From Gammaproteobacteria bacterium (GTDB taxonomy: Bacteria; Pseudomonadota; Gammaproteobacteria; Steroidobacterales; GCA-2729495), in the NCBI GenBank assembly GCA_028285245.1, contig JANQPY010000038.1:1-64000 (forward strand): a DNA stretch of 64,000 bases, written 5' to 3'. Position 1 is the stretch's first letter, and each line of letters opens with the position of its first letter. The translations under genes and the position numbers were made by a program. The notes beneath the pieces are model-generated. The model saw nothing but the letters and a program-made list of their open reading frames with translations, did no database searches and was not told where the DNA came from. Positions 15,306 through 25,944 of the stretch are shown here, piece by piece.

Positions 15306-17447
15306 ATGCATTACCGGGTGAAGAAAAATCTCTGGCAAACCCTCGGCAGACCGGGCCTTTTGCTCGCCTGCATCATCGGCCTGGGCCTGGCGGTCGCGAG
15401 ACCGGCGCCAGCCGAACCGAACATCGTCGATGCCCCGCCTATTCTGGAATCGACACCCAGGCACCGGCAGGTCGCTCGCATGGTCACCCGGTTCGTAGAG
15501 CGCATGCACTATTCGCGCGTCCGGGTTGACGACGGTCTGTCAGAGCTGATTCTCGAAAACTACCTGAACGCACTTGACCCGGGCAAACAATACTTTCTCG
15601 AATCCGACATCGTTTACTTCGCCCGCTACCGCAGCACGCTAGATGACGTGGTGCGGACCGGTGAGCTTGATCCAGTGTTCGATATATTCCGGCTGTACCG
15701 GCTGCGCGCTCAGCAGAATCTGGGCGTTGCGCTGCTGGAACTCGACGCTGAACCCGATTTCACCAGCGACGAAGTCTTCCACTTCGATCGCGAAGACATG
15801 CCGTGGATCGCGACCCGTGCCGCCATGCAGGACAACTGGCGGCGGCGTGTCAAGAATGACGCTCTGGGCTTGCTGCTCGCCGACAAAGCATGGGAAGAAT
15901 CCCGCGACCTGCTGGAGAAGCGCTACACCCGCGTGCTCAAGCGCATCAACGAGGTCGATAGCGACGATGTCTTCGAGACCTTCATGAACGCTTTTGCGCG
16001 CACGCTGGATCCGCACTCCAGCTACCTGTCGCCACGCCAGTCGGAGGAGTATCGCATTCAGATGAGCCTCTCCTACCAGGGCATTGGCGCATCTTTGCAG
16101 CTGACGGATGAGCTGGTGACCGTGCTCAACGTGATTCCCGGCGGACCGGCGTCAATTGATGGGCGACTGCAACCCAACGATCGCATAACCGGCGTCGCCC
16201 AGGGCGATGACGGAGAGATTGTCGATGTGGTTGGCTGGCAGCTGGACGATGTGGTGCAGCTTATTCGCGGACCCAGCGGCAGCGAAGTCCGCCTGCAGAT
16301 CCTGCCGGGGGATGCACTGCCGGGGGATGAGCAGTTCATGCTTGATCTGGTCCGTGACAAGATCAAGCTCGAAGAACAGGCCGCCAAGGCTGAGTATCTG
16401 GACCTTGAGAGTGCCGATGGCCAGGCGCTGCGTGTGGGGCACATCGATGTGCCGAGCTTTTACCAGGATTTTGAAAGCAAGAGCCGCGGCGACGATGACT
16501 TTGTCAGCACGACTCGCGATGTCGAGCGCCTGCTCAAAGAGCTAACCGCCGAGGGCATCGACGGGCTGATCCTGGATCTGCGCGGCAACGGTGGGGGACA
16601 CCTGTCGGAAGCCACCGCGTTGACCGGGCTATTTATCGATGATGGCCCGGTCGTCCAGCTCAAAGATACCAATGGACGCATTGAGGTACTCGACGATCCA
16701 AGCCGGGGTGCGATCTATGACGGGCCTCTGGTGGTCCTGGTGGACCGCTACAGTGCCTCGGCCTCGGAGATTTTTGCGGCCGCTATTCAGGACTACAATC
16801 GCGGCGTTGTTATCGGGCAGCAGACCTTTGGAAAGGGTACTGTCCAGAACCTCTATGTGCTTGACCAGTACACGCGGCGAGCCCCGGATGAGGGTCTTGG
16901 TCAGCTTACGTTGACCATCGGCAAGTACTACCGGGTCACCGGCGGGAGCACACAGAATCGGGGCGTGCTACCCGATGTGGACCTGCCATCAGCCGTGGAT
17001 CCGCTTGCCGTTGGCGAAAGCAGCCGGGAGCGCGCCCTGCCCTGGGATCAGATCGCCGCTACCCGCTTCGATGCCCGCAGCCCGCTCAACAGCAGATTGG
17101 TCGAGCTCAACCTCGCCCAGCAGGAACGCAACGGCCGGGATCCTGAGATTCAGCACCTGCTCTCTGGTATCACCGCTGTGCAGGAGGCCAGAGCGCGCAA
17201 TTGGGTCAGCCTGAACTTAGAGGCGCGCCAGCGAGAGCGTGAGGAGCTGAGGGCCGAGCGCCTCGCGCGAGAGAATGCGAAACGGACCGCACTGGGACTC
17301 GAGGCTGTCGCATCACTGGATGACGCCGAAGAAGCTGAGCAGCCGGATGTGCTGCGGAAACAGGCAGCGAGTGTGCTGGCAGATTTACTGGGCGCAGGGC
17401 AGCTTAGCCAGGTCACAGTCGTGACGAATCAGCAGCCGTCCGGCTAG
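15306..17447 (+). CDS. prc: tail-specific protease (S41, Prc/CtpA)
   Basis: A 713-residue periplasmic carboxyl-terminal processing protease that degrades or trims envelope proteins by recognising their C-termini. An N-terminal signal peptide with core LLLACIIGLGLAVARPA is present. The helical N-terminal domain carries LDPHSSYLSP. A PDZ domain starts with IGASLQLTDELVTVLNVIPGGPA, near 260-345. The catalytic serine-lysine pair is S485 (YSASASEIF) and K510 (TFGKGTVQ), with D496 between, matching the spacing in E. coli Prc. A C-terminal basic/helical domain (DUF3340-like) ends the protein. The length is near E. coli Prc (682). It faces a convergent gene only 12 bases beyond its stop. Likely substrates are a lytic enzyme or mislocalised envelope proteins. 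Confidence 0.93.
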   Translation: MHYRVKKNLWQTLGRPGLLLACIIGLGLAVARPAPAEPNIVDAPPILESTPRHRQVARMVTRFVERMHYSRVRVDDGLSELILENYLNALDPGKQYFLESDIVYFARYRSTLDDVVRTGELDPVFDIFRLYRLRAQQNLGVALLELDAEPDFTSDEVFHFDREDMPWIATRAAMQDNWRRRVKNDALGLLLADKAWEESRDLLEKRYTRVLKRINEVDSDDVFETFMNAFARTLDPHSSYLSPRQSEEYRIQMSLSYQGIGASLQLTDELVTVLNVIPGGPASIDGRLQPNDRITGVAQGDDGEIVDVVGWQLDDVVQLIRGPSGSEVRLQILPGDALPGDEQFMLDLVRDKIKLEEQAAKAEYLDLESADGQALRVGHIDVPSFYQDFESKSRGDDDFVSTTRDVERLLKELTAEGIDGLILDLRGNGGGHLSEATALTGLFIDDGPVVQLKDTNGRIEVLDDPSRGAIYDGPLVVLVDRYSASASEIFAAAIQDYNRGVVIGQQTFGKGTVQNLYVLDQYTRRAPDEGLGQLTLTIGKYYRVTGGSTQNRGVLPDVDLPSAVDPLAVGESSRERALPWDQIAATRFDARSPLNSRLVELNLAQQERNGRDPEIQHLLSGITAVQEARARNWVSLNLEARQREREELRAERLARENAKRTALGLEAVASLDDAEEAEQPDVLRKQAASVLADLLGAGQLSQVTVVTNQQPSG

Positions 17448-17458
17448 TCAGCGGCGCG

Positions 17459-18493
17459 CTAGCTCACCAGCACGGAATATACGTCCCAATAGTCTTCTGC
17501 GAGTACGTTGAGCGGATGATGGTCCCGCGCGGCCGGTTGCGCGTAGCTATCCAGGCGAGGCGGAATATTCGCGCAGCCTGCCTGCACCGGAACGGTGTCA
17601 CCCCCGAGGCGGTAGTCGGCGCCGGACGCAAGATAACGTGTGCGGCGATCCGCCATCGCCGGCAACTGTTCGAATGCCTCCAGCATCAGCAATCGGCGCG
17701 CGGCACGGCGGCTAATGCGGCGACAATCTGCCGGACTGCCAAAATCCATGTCCCGTAAATTGCGTAAGGTGGCTGAGCGCGCCAGTGCGGCAATCTCGTT
17801 CTCGGCGAAAAACAAGGCCAGCTCCTGAGCCATAGCAATGATGCGGAGATTGACCTCGCGCCGCGCCTCCACTGACAACTCACCGGGTTCCGGCATAACG
17901 CGGGCGGCACGCTCTGCGCGCTCTGCGTTGAGGCGATCCTGCGTATCGATTGCTGCGTCCAGCTCTGCCTGCAGACGCTCAACGGACTCACGCGTGCGCT
18001 GACGGAACAACAACCCTTTGAGACCAGTTGCTTTGCGCTGAGCATCAACCAGAGTCTGTTTCGCCGCCCGAATATGGCGCGCATTCGAAGCGAGCTGATC
18101 GTCCAGGCTCGACACCTCGGCCGCCAACCGGGCGACATGTACCTTGCGCAGCGACTCGCGCTCGGCCACGGCAGCTTCATCAAGAGCTACCTTCCTGAGC
18201 CGGACCAGGCGCCGGTGGCAGTGTTGCCACAAACCGTGCAGCTGATAGTAGACCGCAGCATTGGCGGCCTGCTGCGGATCTGCAAGATAGCCCTCCAGCT
18301 GTTCGAGTCGTTGCTGGGCCCGCAGGAGATCGCCCTCCTGCTGACGCAAACGGTCCTTCAAGGTGTCGCGTTCAGCACGCAAGCTGGCGAAGGCCTTTTT
18401 CAGTTCATGGCGGTTCCAGAACAGCTTGAGCAGCCGGTCATCCGAGAACGGCTCAACTTCAGTGCCTGATACCTGGGTTACTACGGTAGACAT
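17459..18493 (-). CDS. coiled-coil protein of unknown function
   Basis: A 344-residue soluble protein with two long heptad-rich stretches, about residues 25-75 and 95-205. These flank a short aromatic segment (YYQLHGLWQHCHR). A helical C-terminal half follows (MAQELALFFAENEIAALARSATLRNLRDMDF), ending in a Trp/Tyr-rich tail (AEDYWDVYSVLVS). No known domain, signal peptide or membrane span is seen. It is convergent with prc and 104 bases after the DUF1249 gene in the same direction, so they may be cotranscribed. The function is not recognised. Confidence 0.65.
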   Translation of the reverse strand: MSTVVTQVSGTEVEPFSDDRLLKLFWNRHELKKAFASLRAERDTLKDRLRQQEGDLLRAQQRLEQLEGYLADPQQAANAAVYYQLHGLWQHCHRRLVRLRKVALDEAAVAERESLRKVHVARLAAEVSSLDDQLASNARHIRAAKQTLVDAQRKATGLKGLLFRQRTRESVERLQAELDAAIDTQDRLNAERAERAARVMPEPGELSVEARREVNLRIIAMAQELALFFAENEIAALARSATLRNLRDMDFGSPADCRRISRRAARRLLMLEAFEQLPAMADRRTRYLASGADYRLGGDTVPVQAGCANIPPRLDSYAQPAARDHHPLNVLAEDYWDVYSVLVS

Positions 18494-18597
18494 GACTTAG
18501 CCGCTGCCGCCGGAGCCGCCGCGCCCGTTCGCATTGGTAGCCGTGAAGTTAGCCGGAATGGCCGCTGGGAAACGTTGACCCGACTCCCAGTTTTTCC

Positions 18598-19089
18598 TTA
18601 TAGAGCAGCGACTTCAGCCACTGATTCGGGTTCCTCGGTCGGCGCGAAGTGGTGCTCGTGATCATGCAGATACTCCAGCCACTTGCAGAGCATCATGTTT
18701 CTTGACCAGCGTCGATCAAGCTCTCGCCCGTAACGCTTGCGCAGCGAGAGCAGCATGCCGTGATGGTGATGGGCTGCCCAACCCGCGACCTCGGCGACCC
18801 GCGCATCCAAATAAAGCCGCACGCGCAAATCTGGATCCAGCACCACCCCGCCGCAAGCCGGCAGCGCATAAGTCATGCGCAGCACGCGCGTATACCTACT
18901 GCGTTTCTCAACGGTGAGTTGCACGGGGAAATCTTCCCGCGCATACGAAATCGCAGCCGGCGAATGCAACACGCGATCCCCAATTAACTCCGTCAAGCGA
19001 ATATAATTACATTCGTACAACGCCATCAGGCCACCGAAACTACGGGGCAGCACGGAGCCTTCAGGTACGATGTCGCTGTCGACGTTCAT
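18598..19089 (-). CDS. DUF1249 family protein
   Basis: A 163-residue soluble protein of the YqiB-like DUF1249 family, found mainly in gammaproteobacteria and of unknown function. Family marks are the N-terminal GGLMALYECNYIRLTELIGD and the strand FPVQLTVEKRSRYTRVLRMTY. The ending is helical, with MLCKWLEYLHDHEHHF. The ATG at 19089 is preferred because the family domain begins soon after it. An upstream start at 19137 would add 16 residues with no better ribosome site. E. coli YqiB has 140 residues. In E. coli it lies in the yqiB-cpdA context, but here no cpdA neighbour is present. Confidence 0.78.
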   Translation of the reverse strand: MNVDSDIVPEGSVLPRSFGGLMALYECNYIRLTELIGDRVLHSPAAISYAREDFPVQLTVEKRSRYTRVLRMTYALPACGGVVLDPDLRVRLYLDARVAEVAGWAAHHHHGMLLSLRKRYGRELDRRWSRNMMLCKWLEYLHDHEHHFAPTEEPESVAEVAAL

Positions 19090-19413
19090 GAGCGGAATAT
19101 AGCACAGCGATTTTGGCAGAAGATTGACACGATGCACGTCACAATAACGTACACCTAACGCTATCGCAGTTACGTGATTGCAAGCTTGACAAGAACGATT
19201 ACATGCGTTCTTTTAGACGCTCAATCGTCAGGCACTGCGCGTGTGCGCAAGCGCATTGAAGTTTCCTGGACACTGCATTGTCTGAGAACTATGGTGTGCT
19301 AACGCTTGAGACCGGCAGCTCATGTCGGCATGCATTACGCAGCCAGATCAAATGTGAGCGACAAGACCCAGAAGTGTTCGCGGACACACGCGCCCTTCTC
19401 TCTCTGCGGCCAG
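19090..19413. other. intergenic region, no gene seen
   Basis: About 320 bases between the end of ppsR and the start of the DUF1249 gene, both on the minus strand. It is less GC-rich than the genes around it, especially at 19140-19230. It has several short ACGTTA/TAACGT stretches but no clear promoter, tRNA, hairpin terminator or repeat. The DUF1249 promoter is presumably here. Confidence 0.5.
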
Positions 19414-20280
19414 CTAAGGGCGCACGCGTCGCTCAATGCCGGTTTGCGTGAGGATATTGCTGGCGATTTCCTCTACAGAGTAGTGGGTGGTATCCACAAA
19501 CGGTATCTGCAGCCGGCGAAACATGTCCTCCGCCGCGCGCAGCTCAAACCGAACCTGTTGCGGGCTGGCATACCGCCCGGTCGCACGCCGCTCCTTGCGA
19601 ATCTGCTGCAGACGTTCTGCTTCGATTGTCAGGCCGAACAAACGCCCCCGGTGAGCCTGCAAACATGCTGGCAACTGCCCCTCCTCCAACTCGTCTTCCG
19701 ACAGCGGATAGTTCGCCGCAAACACGCCGTAGGTTAACGCCAGATAGAGGCAGGTTGGTGTCTTGCCCGATCGGGATACCCCAACCAAAATAACGTCGGC
19801 CTTATCGTAGTCGGCGGTGCGCGATCCATCGTCATAAGTCAGCGCGTAGTTGGTGGCCTCGATGCGCAGGTCGTAGCGCCCCGCGTCAGCCATACCATGC
19901 GCGCGGCCAGAGATATGGGTGGACTGCCGCTGCAGCTCGGTCTCGAGCGGCGTGACAAAGGTCTGGAAGAAATCCAGAAACAGCCCCCTCGACTCAGCGA
20001 ACGGCGGCCGTAGTTCGTCCTGGACTAACGTGCCGAAGACGATCGGCCGCTCACCATCACGATCGGCTGTCTGATTGATCTGTGCCACCGCCGACTCTAC
20101 CTTGTCAAGACTGTCCACAAATGGCAGAGTCACGAGCTTAAACTCGTACCCGTCAAACTGTGTGAGCAGACTGCGCCCGAGGGTTTCTGCGGTCACTCCC
20201 GTCTGATCTGACACAAAGAATACGGTGCGATGAGTCAAGGCGCTCACACGGTTGGCTGATGCGTCTACGCGATTTTCCAT
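19414..20280 (-). CDS. ppsR: PEP synthase regulatory kinase/pyrophosphorylase (PSRP)
   Basis: A 288-residue bifunctional regulator (DUF299 family) that inactivates PEP synthase by ADP-dependent threonine phosphorylation and reactivates it by phosphate-dependent dephosphorylation. The N-terminus has [22 protein letters not shown]. The P-loop [15 protein letters not shown] lies near residues 158-172. Both are hallmarks of the family. The start lies 30 bases from the divergent ppsA start, so kinase and target share one control region. The usual length is about 270-280. Confidence 0.95.
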   Translation of the reverse strand: MENRVDASANRVSALTHRTVFFVSDQTGVTAETLGRSLLTQFDGYEFKLVTLPFVDSLDKVESAVAQINQTADRDGERPIVFGTLVQDELRPPFAESRGLFLDFFQTFVTPLETELQRQSTHISGRAHGMADAGRYDLRIEATNYALTYDDGSRTADYDKADVILVGVSRSGKTPTCLYLALTYGVFAANYPLSEDELEEGQLPACLQAHRGRLFGLTIEAERLQQIRKERRATGRYASPQQVRFELRAAEDMFRRLQIPFVDTTHYSVEEIASNILTQTGIERRVRP

Positions 20281-20310
20281 TTCTACGAGACCAAGACAAG
20301 AGAGAACGGG

Positions 20311-22680
20311 TTGAAGGACTACGTCGTCCCGCTGAATGAGTTGCGCATGACGGATATCGACTCCGTCGGTGGCAAAAATGCGTCGCTCGGAGAATTGATT
20401 TCCCAGCTGGGCAGCCTTGGAGTGCGCGTGCCGGGTGGCTTTGCGACCAGTGCGGCGGCGTTCCGCGAGTTTGTGGGTCAGGGTGAACTTGGCGACCGAA
20501 TTCGCAACCAGCTGAGCGATCTTGACGTCGACAACGTGAGCGCGCTGGCTGACGCCGGCGCCAGGGTTCGAAGCTGGATTGAGGAAACGCCGCTACCAGC
20601 TTCGTTAACCGATGCCATCAAAGCACAGTGGCAAACGCTCAGCTCAGCCCATGGGGACGAACTCTCGGTAGCCGTCCGTTCATCAGCCACCGCAGAGGAC
20701 CTGCCTGAGGCCTCGTTCGCTGGCCAGCAGGAAACATTTCTGAATGTTCGCGGCCTCGAGAACGTCATAGCAGCGATTCATAAGGTCTACGCATCGCTCT
20801 ATACGGATCGCGCGATTGCTTACCGCGTTCACCAGGGTTTCCCCCACGACCAGGTTGCACTGTCTGTCGGCGTTCAACAGATGGTGCGCAGCGACCTGGG
20901 CGCCAGCGGTGTCATGTTCACTCTGGATACAGAGTCCGGGTTTCGCGATATGGTCTTCATCACCTCCGCGTACGGCCTCGGCGAAACCGTGGTCCAGGGC
21001 GCGGTTAATCCCGATGAGTTCTATGTCTACAAGCCCGCACTGCGAGCGAACCATCAGGCCATCTTGCGGCGTAAGCTGGGCAGTAAGTCGATCAAGATGA
21101 TCTTCGCCCAGGACGACGCTGCCAGTGAACCGGTTGCCACGGTGGACGTTGATGCGGAGGCTCAATCCCGCTTTTCTCTGACGGATGAGGAAATCCACGC
21201 GCTCGCCCGCGACGCCCTCATCGTCGAGGAGCACTACGGCAGACCGATGGATATCGAGTGGGGCAAAGATGGTATCGATGGCCAGATTTACCTGCTCCAG
21301 GCGCGGCCGGAAACCGTGCAGAGCCGTCGTCAGGACACTATCCAGCGCTTTGAGCTGAAGCGGCGGTCCGAGATTCTGGTACAGGGCCGCAGTATTGGTC
21401 AGCGCATTGGCGCCGGCCCGGCTCGGCAGGTGGCATCGGCCCAGGAGATGCATCGCGTCGAACCCGGGGATGTCCTGGTTGCTGATATGACAGATCCCGA
21501 CTGGGAACCCGTCATGAAAAAGGCCTCAGCCATTGTGACCAACCGTGGGGGGCGAACCTGCCACGCGGCCATCATCGCGCGCGAGCTCGGTATTCCTGCT
21601 GTGGTGGGCTGCGGGAATGCAACAGAGCTGCTCAATGACGGTACAGACGTCACGGTGTCCTGCGCAGAAGGTGACGATGGCTATGTCTACGCCGGGCGCC
21701 TTGAGTACGACGAGCATGACATCGAACTAAACAAGCTACCGGACGTGCCCGTCAAGATCATGATGAACGTCGGCAACCCCGACCGCGCATTCGACTTTGC
21801 CAACATTCCCAATCACGGTGTGGGGTTGGCCCGGCTGGAGTTCATCGTTAACCGCATGATCGGCGTGCATCCACGCGCGCTGCTCGATTTTTCTGAGCTA
21901 CGGGCTGATCTGCAGACCACGGTGCGTGAGCAGATGGCCGGCTACTCAGACCCTGTGGAGTTTTTTGTAGCCCGGCTAAGCGAGGGTATCGCGACGATTG
22001 CCGCCGCTTTCGCGCCAAACCCCGTCATAGTGCGGCTGTCAGATTTCAAGTCGAACGAGTATGCAAACCTGCTCGGTGGGGAACAGTACGAACCGCACGA
22101 GGAGAACCCCATGCTGGGTTTCCGCGGCGCATCGCGCTATCTCGCAGACAGTTTCAAGCGATGCTTCGAGCTGGAATGTGCAGCGCTCCGGCGCGTCCGC
22201 AATGACATGGGGCTGACGAATATTCAGGTGATGGTGCCGTTCATCAGGACACTGCAGGAGGCCCGGGATGTCGTGCAGCTCCTGGATGACAACGGTCTGG
22301 GGCGCGGCGTAAACGGTCTAAAGCTCATCATGATGTGCGAGCTGCCGACGAATGCACTCCTCGCCGACCAATACCTCGAGTTTTTCGACGGCATGTCAAT
22401 CGGGTCGAATGACATGACCCAACTGGCCCTGGGACTAGACAGGGATTCCGGCCTAGTTGCGGATTTGTTTGACGAGCGCGATCCCGCCGTAAGAGCGCTG
22501 CTGAAGCTCGCCATCGATGCCTGCAAGCGGCAGAACAAGTACATCGGTATCTGCGGCCAGGGCCCATCGGATCATCCCGATCTGGCTCGGTGGCTGCTGG
22601 ATCAGGGCATTGAAAGCATGTCGCTCAATCCCGACAGCGTGCTGGAAACCTGGATGTTTCTTGCCGGCGAGAAAGTCTGA
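20311..22680 (+). CDS. ppsA: phosphoenolpyruvate synthase
   Basis: A 789-residue enzyme making PEP, AMP and phosphate from pyruvate, ATP and water, a gluconeogenic step. The N-terminal ATP-grasp half begins [12 protein letters not shown] and has [27 protein letters not shown]. The swivel domain carries the phosphohistidine H418 in [21 protein letters not shown]. The C-terminal PEP-utilising barrel ends with [34 protein letters not shown]. The start is a TTG following AGAGAACGGG, which fits the family's N-terminus; there is no nearer ATG. The length is equal to the norm (about 790). Divergent ppsR encodes its regulator. The threonine before H418 (T416) is the expected PpsR target. Confidence 0.96.
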   Translation: MKDYVVPLNELRMTDIDSVGGKNASLGELISQLGSLGVRVPGGFATSAAAFREFVGQGELGDRIRNQLSDLDVDNVSALADAGARVRSWIEETPLPASLTDAIKAQWQTLSSAHGDELSVAVRSSATAEDLPEASFAGQQETFLNVRGLENVIAAIHKVYASLYTDRAIAYRVHQGFPHDQVALSVGVQQMVRSDLGASGVMFTLDTESGFRDMVFITSAYGLGETVVQGAVNPDEFYVYKPALRANHQAILRRKLGSKSIKMIFAQDDAASEPVATVDVDAEAQSRFSLTDEEIHALARDALIVEEHYGRPMDIEWGKDGIDGQIYLLQARPETVQSRRQDTIQRFELKRRSEILVQGRSIGQRIGAGPARQVASAQEMHRVEPGDVLVADMTDPDWEPVMKKASAIVTNRGGRTCHAAIIARELGIPAVVGCGNATELLNDGTDVTVSCAEGDDGYVYAGRLEYDEHDIELNKLPDVPVKIMMNVGNPDRAFDFANIPNHGVGLARLEFIVNRMIGVHPRALLDFSELRADLQTTVREQMAGYSDPVEFFVARLSEGIATIAAAFAPNPVIVRLSDFKSNEYANLLGGEQYEPHEENPMLGFRGASRYLADSFKRCFELECAALRRVRNDMGLTNIQVMVPFIRTLQEARDVVQLLDDNGLGRGVNGLKLIMMCELPTNALLADQYLEFFDGMSIGSNDMTQLALGLDRDSGLVADLFDERDPAVRALLKLAIDACKRQNKYIGICGQGPSDHPDLARWLLDQGIESMSLNPDSVLETWMFLAGEKV

Positions 22681-22681
22681 A

Positions 22682-23383
22682 TCAGAACTCGCTCCAGCTA
22701 GATTTCCGCCGCCAGCGGATCCGCGGCAGGATAATGCCCAGCGCAATGCCGACCAGCAGCACACCGGCTCCGACGATAAACCAGTCGCGTTGCGCCTTGC
22801 TTGCCAAGCGCTGGTTTTCAGCCTGCACATCGGCCAGGGCCCGCTCGGTCTCAGCCATCCGCTGCCGCAACTGCTGATTCTGCTCATCAATCTGAATGGC
22901 ATTGGCGGATAGCCTGCGGATATCACTCAGTTCAGTCTGCAAATCGCTGCCCGAGCTCTCCAGCTGATTAATGCGCCGCTGCAGATCCGTTCGAGCCTGC
23001 TCAAGCTCCCTATTCTCGCTTTGCAGCGCACGCTGCCGCTGCTCGCTGGCGTTTAGACGCTCCTGAATACCAGGCAACGTAACCCGTGCTGGCGGCGAGC
23101 GCAGCAGGTATCGATTGAGTACCCAGCCTTCAGCACCGCCGGATGTGCGCACGCGCGAGTAGCCCGCAGCATCGTCGCGCTCCAGCAACTCAACGCGGGT
23201 GCCACTGGCGAGCATACGTACGATGTTCTGCTGCGTGCTCTTGCCCGTGCGCATAGTGACCTCGAACTTATCCGTCACCCAGCGGTTCTCGTCGGTCTGC
23301 GCCCAGGTTGGCTGCGACCAGAACAGCGCTAGCACGAGCACCGCGCCGACGAGAGGTAAAAAAACATGTACAGGCAAGCGCAT
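22682..23383 (-). CDS. SH3-domain protein with coiled coil and C-terminal anchor (TIGR04211 type)
   Basis: A 233-residue envelope protein. It has a signal peptide (MRLPVHVFLPLVGAVLVLAL), then a bacterial SH3 domain with WVTDKFEVTMRTG and GWVLNRYL, up to about residue 95. A coiled coil follows from about 105 to 200, and a single membrane span near the end (WFIVGAGVLLVGIALGIIL) is followed by a basic tail. This is the order of the TIGR04211 (YgiM-like) family. The ATG at 23383 opens the signal sequence directly; a GTG at 23461 would add 26 residues. It is convergent with ppsA, with only one base between the stops. The function is unknown, perhaps peptidoglycan binding. Confidence 0.85.
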   Translation of the reverse strand: MRLPVHVFLPLVGAVLVLALFWSQPTWAQTDENRWVTDKFEVTMRTGKSTQQNIVRMLASGTRVELLERDDAAGYSRVRTSGGAEGWVLNRYLLRSPPARVTLPGIQERLNASEQRQRALQSENRELEQARTDLQRRINQLESSGSDLQTELSDIRRLSANAIQIDEQNQQLRQRMAETERALADVQAENQRLASKAQRDWFIVGAGVLLVGIALGIILPRIRWRRKSSWSEF

Positions 23384-23568
23384 AGAAAATTGGCCTAGCG
23401 GCCATGGACTGGTCAAACCTGCGAGGCGCAATGCTGGATAGCTGGGCTGACTGCGGTTCACGTAGATAACCCTTCAGGCGACGGTTACTCGACGACAGAA
23501 CCTGCCGTCGCTGCGGTACGCGACTCTAACACAACAGCAAAACACCCGAGTCCGTGCATTCTTCCAGG

Positions 23569-24114
23569 TCAGCAGCCCAAGAAATGCTCGCGATAGTGCC
23601 TTAACTCTGCAATAGAGTCGCGAATATCAGCCAATGCCAGATGTGCGGAGTTCTTCTGAAAACCGTCGAGCGCCCGGGGTGACCATAGACCTGCCAGAAT
23701 TTTCACCGTACTGACATCCAGATTCCGGTAATGAAAGAAGCCCTCCAGCTCTGGCATCTCCCTGGCCATAAAGCGGCGATCCTGGCAAATACTATTGCCA
23801 CACATTGGAGACCGACCCGGGTCCACGTGCTGCCGCAAGAAACTCAGGGTTTGCTGCTCGGCTTCGGCAGTTGTGAGTCGGCTTGCCCGTACACGCTCAG
23901 TTAAGCCCGACTGGCCGTGCTGCCTGGTATTCCACTCGTCCATACCGTCCAGCACGGCATCCGGCTGATGAATGACCAGTGACGGACCTTCAGCGACAAT
24001 ATTGAGGTCGCTATCGCTCACGATGGTCGCAATCTCGATGATAGAATCCCGCTGCGTGTCGAGACCCGTCATTTCCAGATCAATCCAGATCAGACGCTGT
24101 GCGTCGCTCGGCAT
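23569..24114 (-). CDS. orn: oligoribonuclease
   Basis: A 181-residue 3'-5' exoribonuclease of the DEDDh family that degrades dinucleotides and other short oligoribonucleotides and ends c-di-GMP turnover by clearing pGpG. The DEDD marks are [10 protein letters not shown] (first two acids), [12 protein letters not shown] and the C-terminal [13 protein letters not shown]. The ATG at 24114 gives the family's N-terminus and usual length (181); longer frames add 47 residues with no match. It is divergent from rsgA, as in many gammaproteobacteria; the starts are 80 bases apart. Confidence 0.96.
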   Translation of the reverse strand: MPSDAQRLIWIDLEMTGLDTQRDSIIEIATIVSDSDLNIVAEGPSLVIHQPDAVLDGMDEWNTRQHGQSGLTERVRASRLTTAEAEQQTLSFLRQHVDPGRSPMCGNSICQDRRFMAREMPELEGFFHYRNLDVSTVKILAGLWSPRALDGFQKNSAHLALADIRDSIAELRHYREHFLGC

Positions 24115-24194
24115 GTGCACTCCCCAGAATCTCGTGGTCGCGCATTCTAGCAAAGCTTTGCATCCGCACTTATCGTTGTCTGGCAACGACTGGC

Positions 24195-25082
24195 ATGAGT
24201 GAGCCAGCGCTGGTTGTCGCCGCGCACGGCCAGTTTGGCTGGCTGGAGACGTCAACCGGACACCGAGCCCGATTCGTCGTCCGCGGGCGCAAACTCAAAG
24301 TTGTTTGTGGAGACAGCGTGACGTGGGAGCGTGAGGAAGGCGAAGACCGAGTTGTGATCGAGGCCATTCGCCGTCGCAGGAACGCACTGTGCCGGCTGGC
24401 AGCGAACGGCTCAACCGGTGAAACTCTTGCAGCCAACATCGATCGGATTTGTGTGACCTGCGCGCCTGAGCCCAAACCCGACTGGTTCGTTGTCGACCGC
24501 TATCTCTGCGCCGCCCATGCGATTGGCGCCGATGCGCTGCTCGTCGTCAACAAGGCAGATCTGCCGTCCGGCAAAAGACTTGAAGAGATCGACGTGTATT
24601 GCAAAGCCGGCTATGCGGCGGTGGCGACCTCCGCCATAGAGCAACATGGCATCGACGAACTGTCCACGCACCTGACCGGCGGCATCGCGCTGCTGGTAGG
24701 CCAGTCAGGCGTTGGCAAGTCCTCGCTCCTGAATCAACTTGTGCCCGACGCGGAAGCGGCAACGGCTAACCTTTCGAAGGCCAGCAAGGAAGGTACGCAC
24801 ACAACGACTGCTTCACTGATGCATGCGCTGCCGAGTGGCGGCCGCCTGATTGATAGCCCCGGAGTCAGGGATTTCGTCCCGGCTATCGGCGCTGGCACGA
24901 CGATTGCCGAAGGTTTCCGCGAGATCGCCGCCCGAGCTGACAACTGCCGCTTTACTGACTGCCGCCACCTGCAAGAGCCCGGCTGTGCGGTCGTGCGGGC
25001 CGTGGATACCGGAGACATTTCCCCGCGACGTTACGAGAGCTACCGGCGGTTGCTGCGCACGGTCGAACGCTGGCAACCGTGA
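24195..25082 (+). CDS. rsgA: small-subunit ribosome biogenesis GTPase RsgA
   Basis: A 295-residue circularly permuted GTPase that helps release RbfA and mature the 30S subunit. The N-terminal OB-fold starts at the ATG at 24195 ([18 protein letters not shown]). The permuted G motifs are NKAD (G4), then [14 protein letters not shown] (G1), then DSPG (G3). The C-terminal zinc site has [17 protein letters not shown] longer upstream frame starting at 24099 lacks similarity and overlaps orn. The neighbour orn is divergent, matching the E. coli arrangement. Confidence 0.95.
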   Translation: MSEPALVVAAHGQFGWLETSTGHRARFVVRGRKLKVVCGDSVTWEREEGEDRVVIEAIRRRRNALCRLAANGSTGETLAANIDRICVTCAPEPKPDWFVVDRYLCAAHAIGADALLVVNKADLPSGKRLEEIDVYCKAGYAAVATSAIEQHGIDELSTHLTGGIALLVGQSGVGKSSLLNQLVPDAEAATANLSKASKEGTHTTTASLMHALPSGGRLIDSPGVRDFVPAIGAGTTIAEGFREIAARADNCRFTDCRHLQEPGCAVVRAVDTGDISPRRYESYRRLLRTVERWQP

Positions 25083-25177
25083 TTTCGGCTCTCGCTGTCT
25101 CTGGCAGCGCGCTGAAAAAGACTCTGACGTGTTCGCGACGAGGCGTGGGTCGGCGGGCAAGCGGAATGTATATGCGA

Positions 25178-25274
25178 GGAGCCTCTGCTCCGCCCCAAGA
25201 ACGGTCCGTTGCAGTCCGACTCTGCTGCCAGCAAGACGCCGAGCGGATCGCACTGGCGGTGGAGCAGAGGCTCC
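25178..25274. repeat. REP/REPIN-like inverted repeat
   Basis: Two exact 14-base inverted arms, GGAGCCTCTGCTCC at 25178-25191 and GGAGCAGAGGCTCC at 25261-25274, enclose about 69 bases. Each arm is itself nearly palindromic (GGAGCC...GGCTCC-type). The space is between the convergent rsgA and recR genes and has no gene. This matches the look of a dispersed intergenic REPIN element, but only one copy can be seen in this window. Confidence 0.55.
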
Positions 25275-25335
25275 CTACATGAGCATTTTGAGCCGCACCA
25301 CAACGAAGTACCGGAACGGCTGTGGGGCTTTCATT

Positions 25336-25932
25336 CTAAACTGCGGTGCGTGCGGCGATGGCTCGAGACAGCGTGTTGCTATCGACGAACTCCAGCTCAC
25401 CCCCCATAGGCACGCCGTGGGCGATGCGGGATGCCCTGACGCCGTGTTCCTCGGCCACTCGCGCAAAATAGGCTGCGGTAGCCTCCCCTTCGACAGTTGC
25501 GCTGGTCGCCAGCACCAACTCGCTGACTTCGCCGGCCTGCAAGCGCTGCTCCAGTCGTGGCGCGCCCAGCTCTGAGGGACCGATGCCATCGAGCGGCGAC
25601 AGACGCCCCATCAGCACAAAGTAGCGGCCACGAAAACTGGCAGAGTCCTCAACGGCTACCACGTCAGCCGGTGATTCAACAACACAGACCAGACTGTCGT
25701 CACGGCTCTTGTCGGCGCAAATCGGGCAGATATCTGTTTCCGTGAGCATGCGGCACCGCTGGCATTCGCCGATGTGCTCGAGCGCGCCATGCATCGCGTC
25801 CACTAACTTGCGCGCGCCGTCACGTTCACGCTCCAGCAAATGGAAGGCCATGCGCTGCGCAGATTTGGGGCCAACCCCGGGCAGACAGCGCAATGCTGTC
25901 AGCAACTCCTGGAGCCGCGGTGAGAAGCTCAT
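25336..25932 (-). CDS. recR: recombination mediator RecR
   Basis: A 198-residue protein acting with RecF and RecO to load RecA at gaps. It has the helix-hairpin-helix start ([20 protein letters not shown]), the four-cysteine zinc finger [16 protein letters not shown] at about residues 57-72, and a Toprim domain with [12 protein letters not shown]. The family C-terminus is [24 protein letters not shown]. It lies 12 bases after ybaB in the same direction, as in E. coli (dnaX-ybaB-recR). Length equals the family norm (about 200). Confidence 0.97.
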   Translation of the reverse strand: MSFSPRLQELLTALRCLPGVGPKSAQRMAFHLLERERDGARKLVDAMHGALEHIGECQRCRMLTETDICPICADKSRDDSLVCVVESPADVVAVEDSASFRGRYFVLMGRLSPLDGIGPSELGAPRLEQRLQAGEVSELVLATSATVEGEATAAYFARVAEEHGVRASRIAHGVPMGGELEFVDSNTLSRAIAARTAV

Positions 25933-25944
25933 CAGCAGAGCAAC

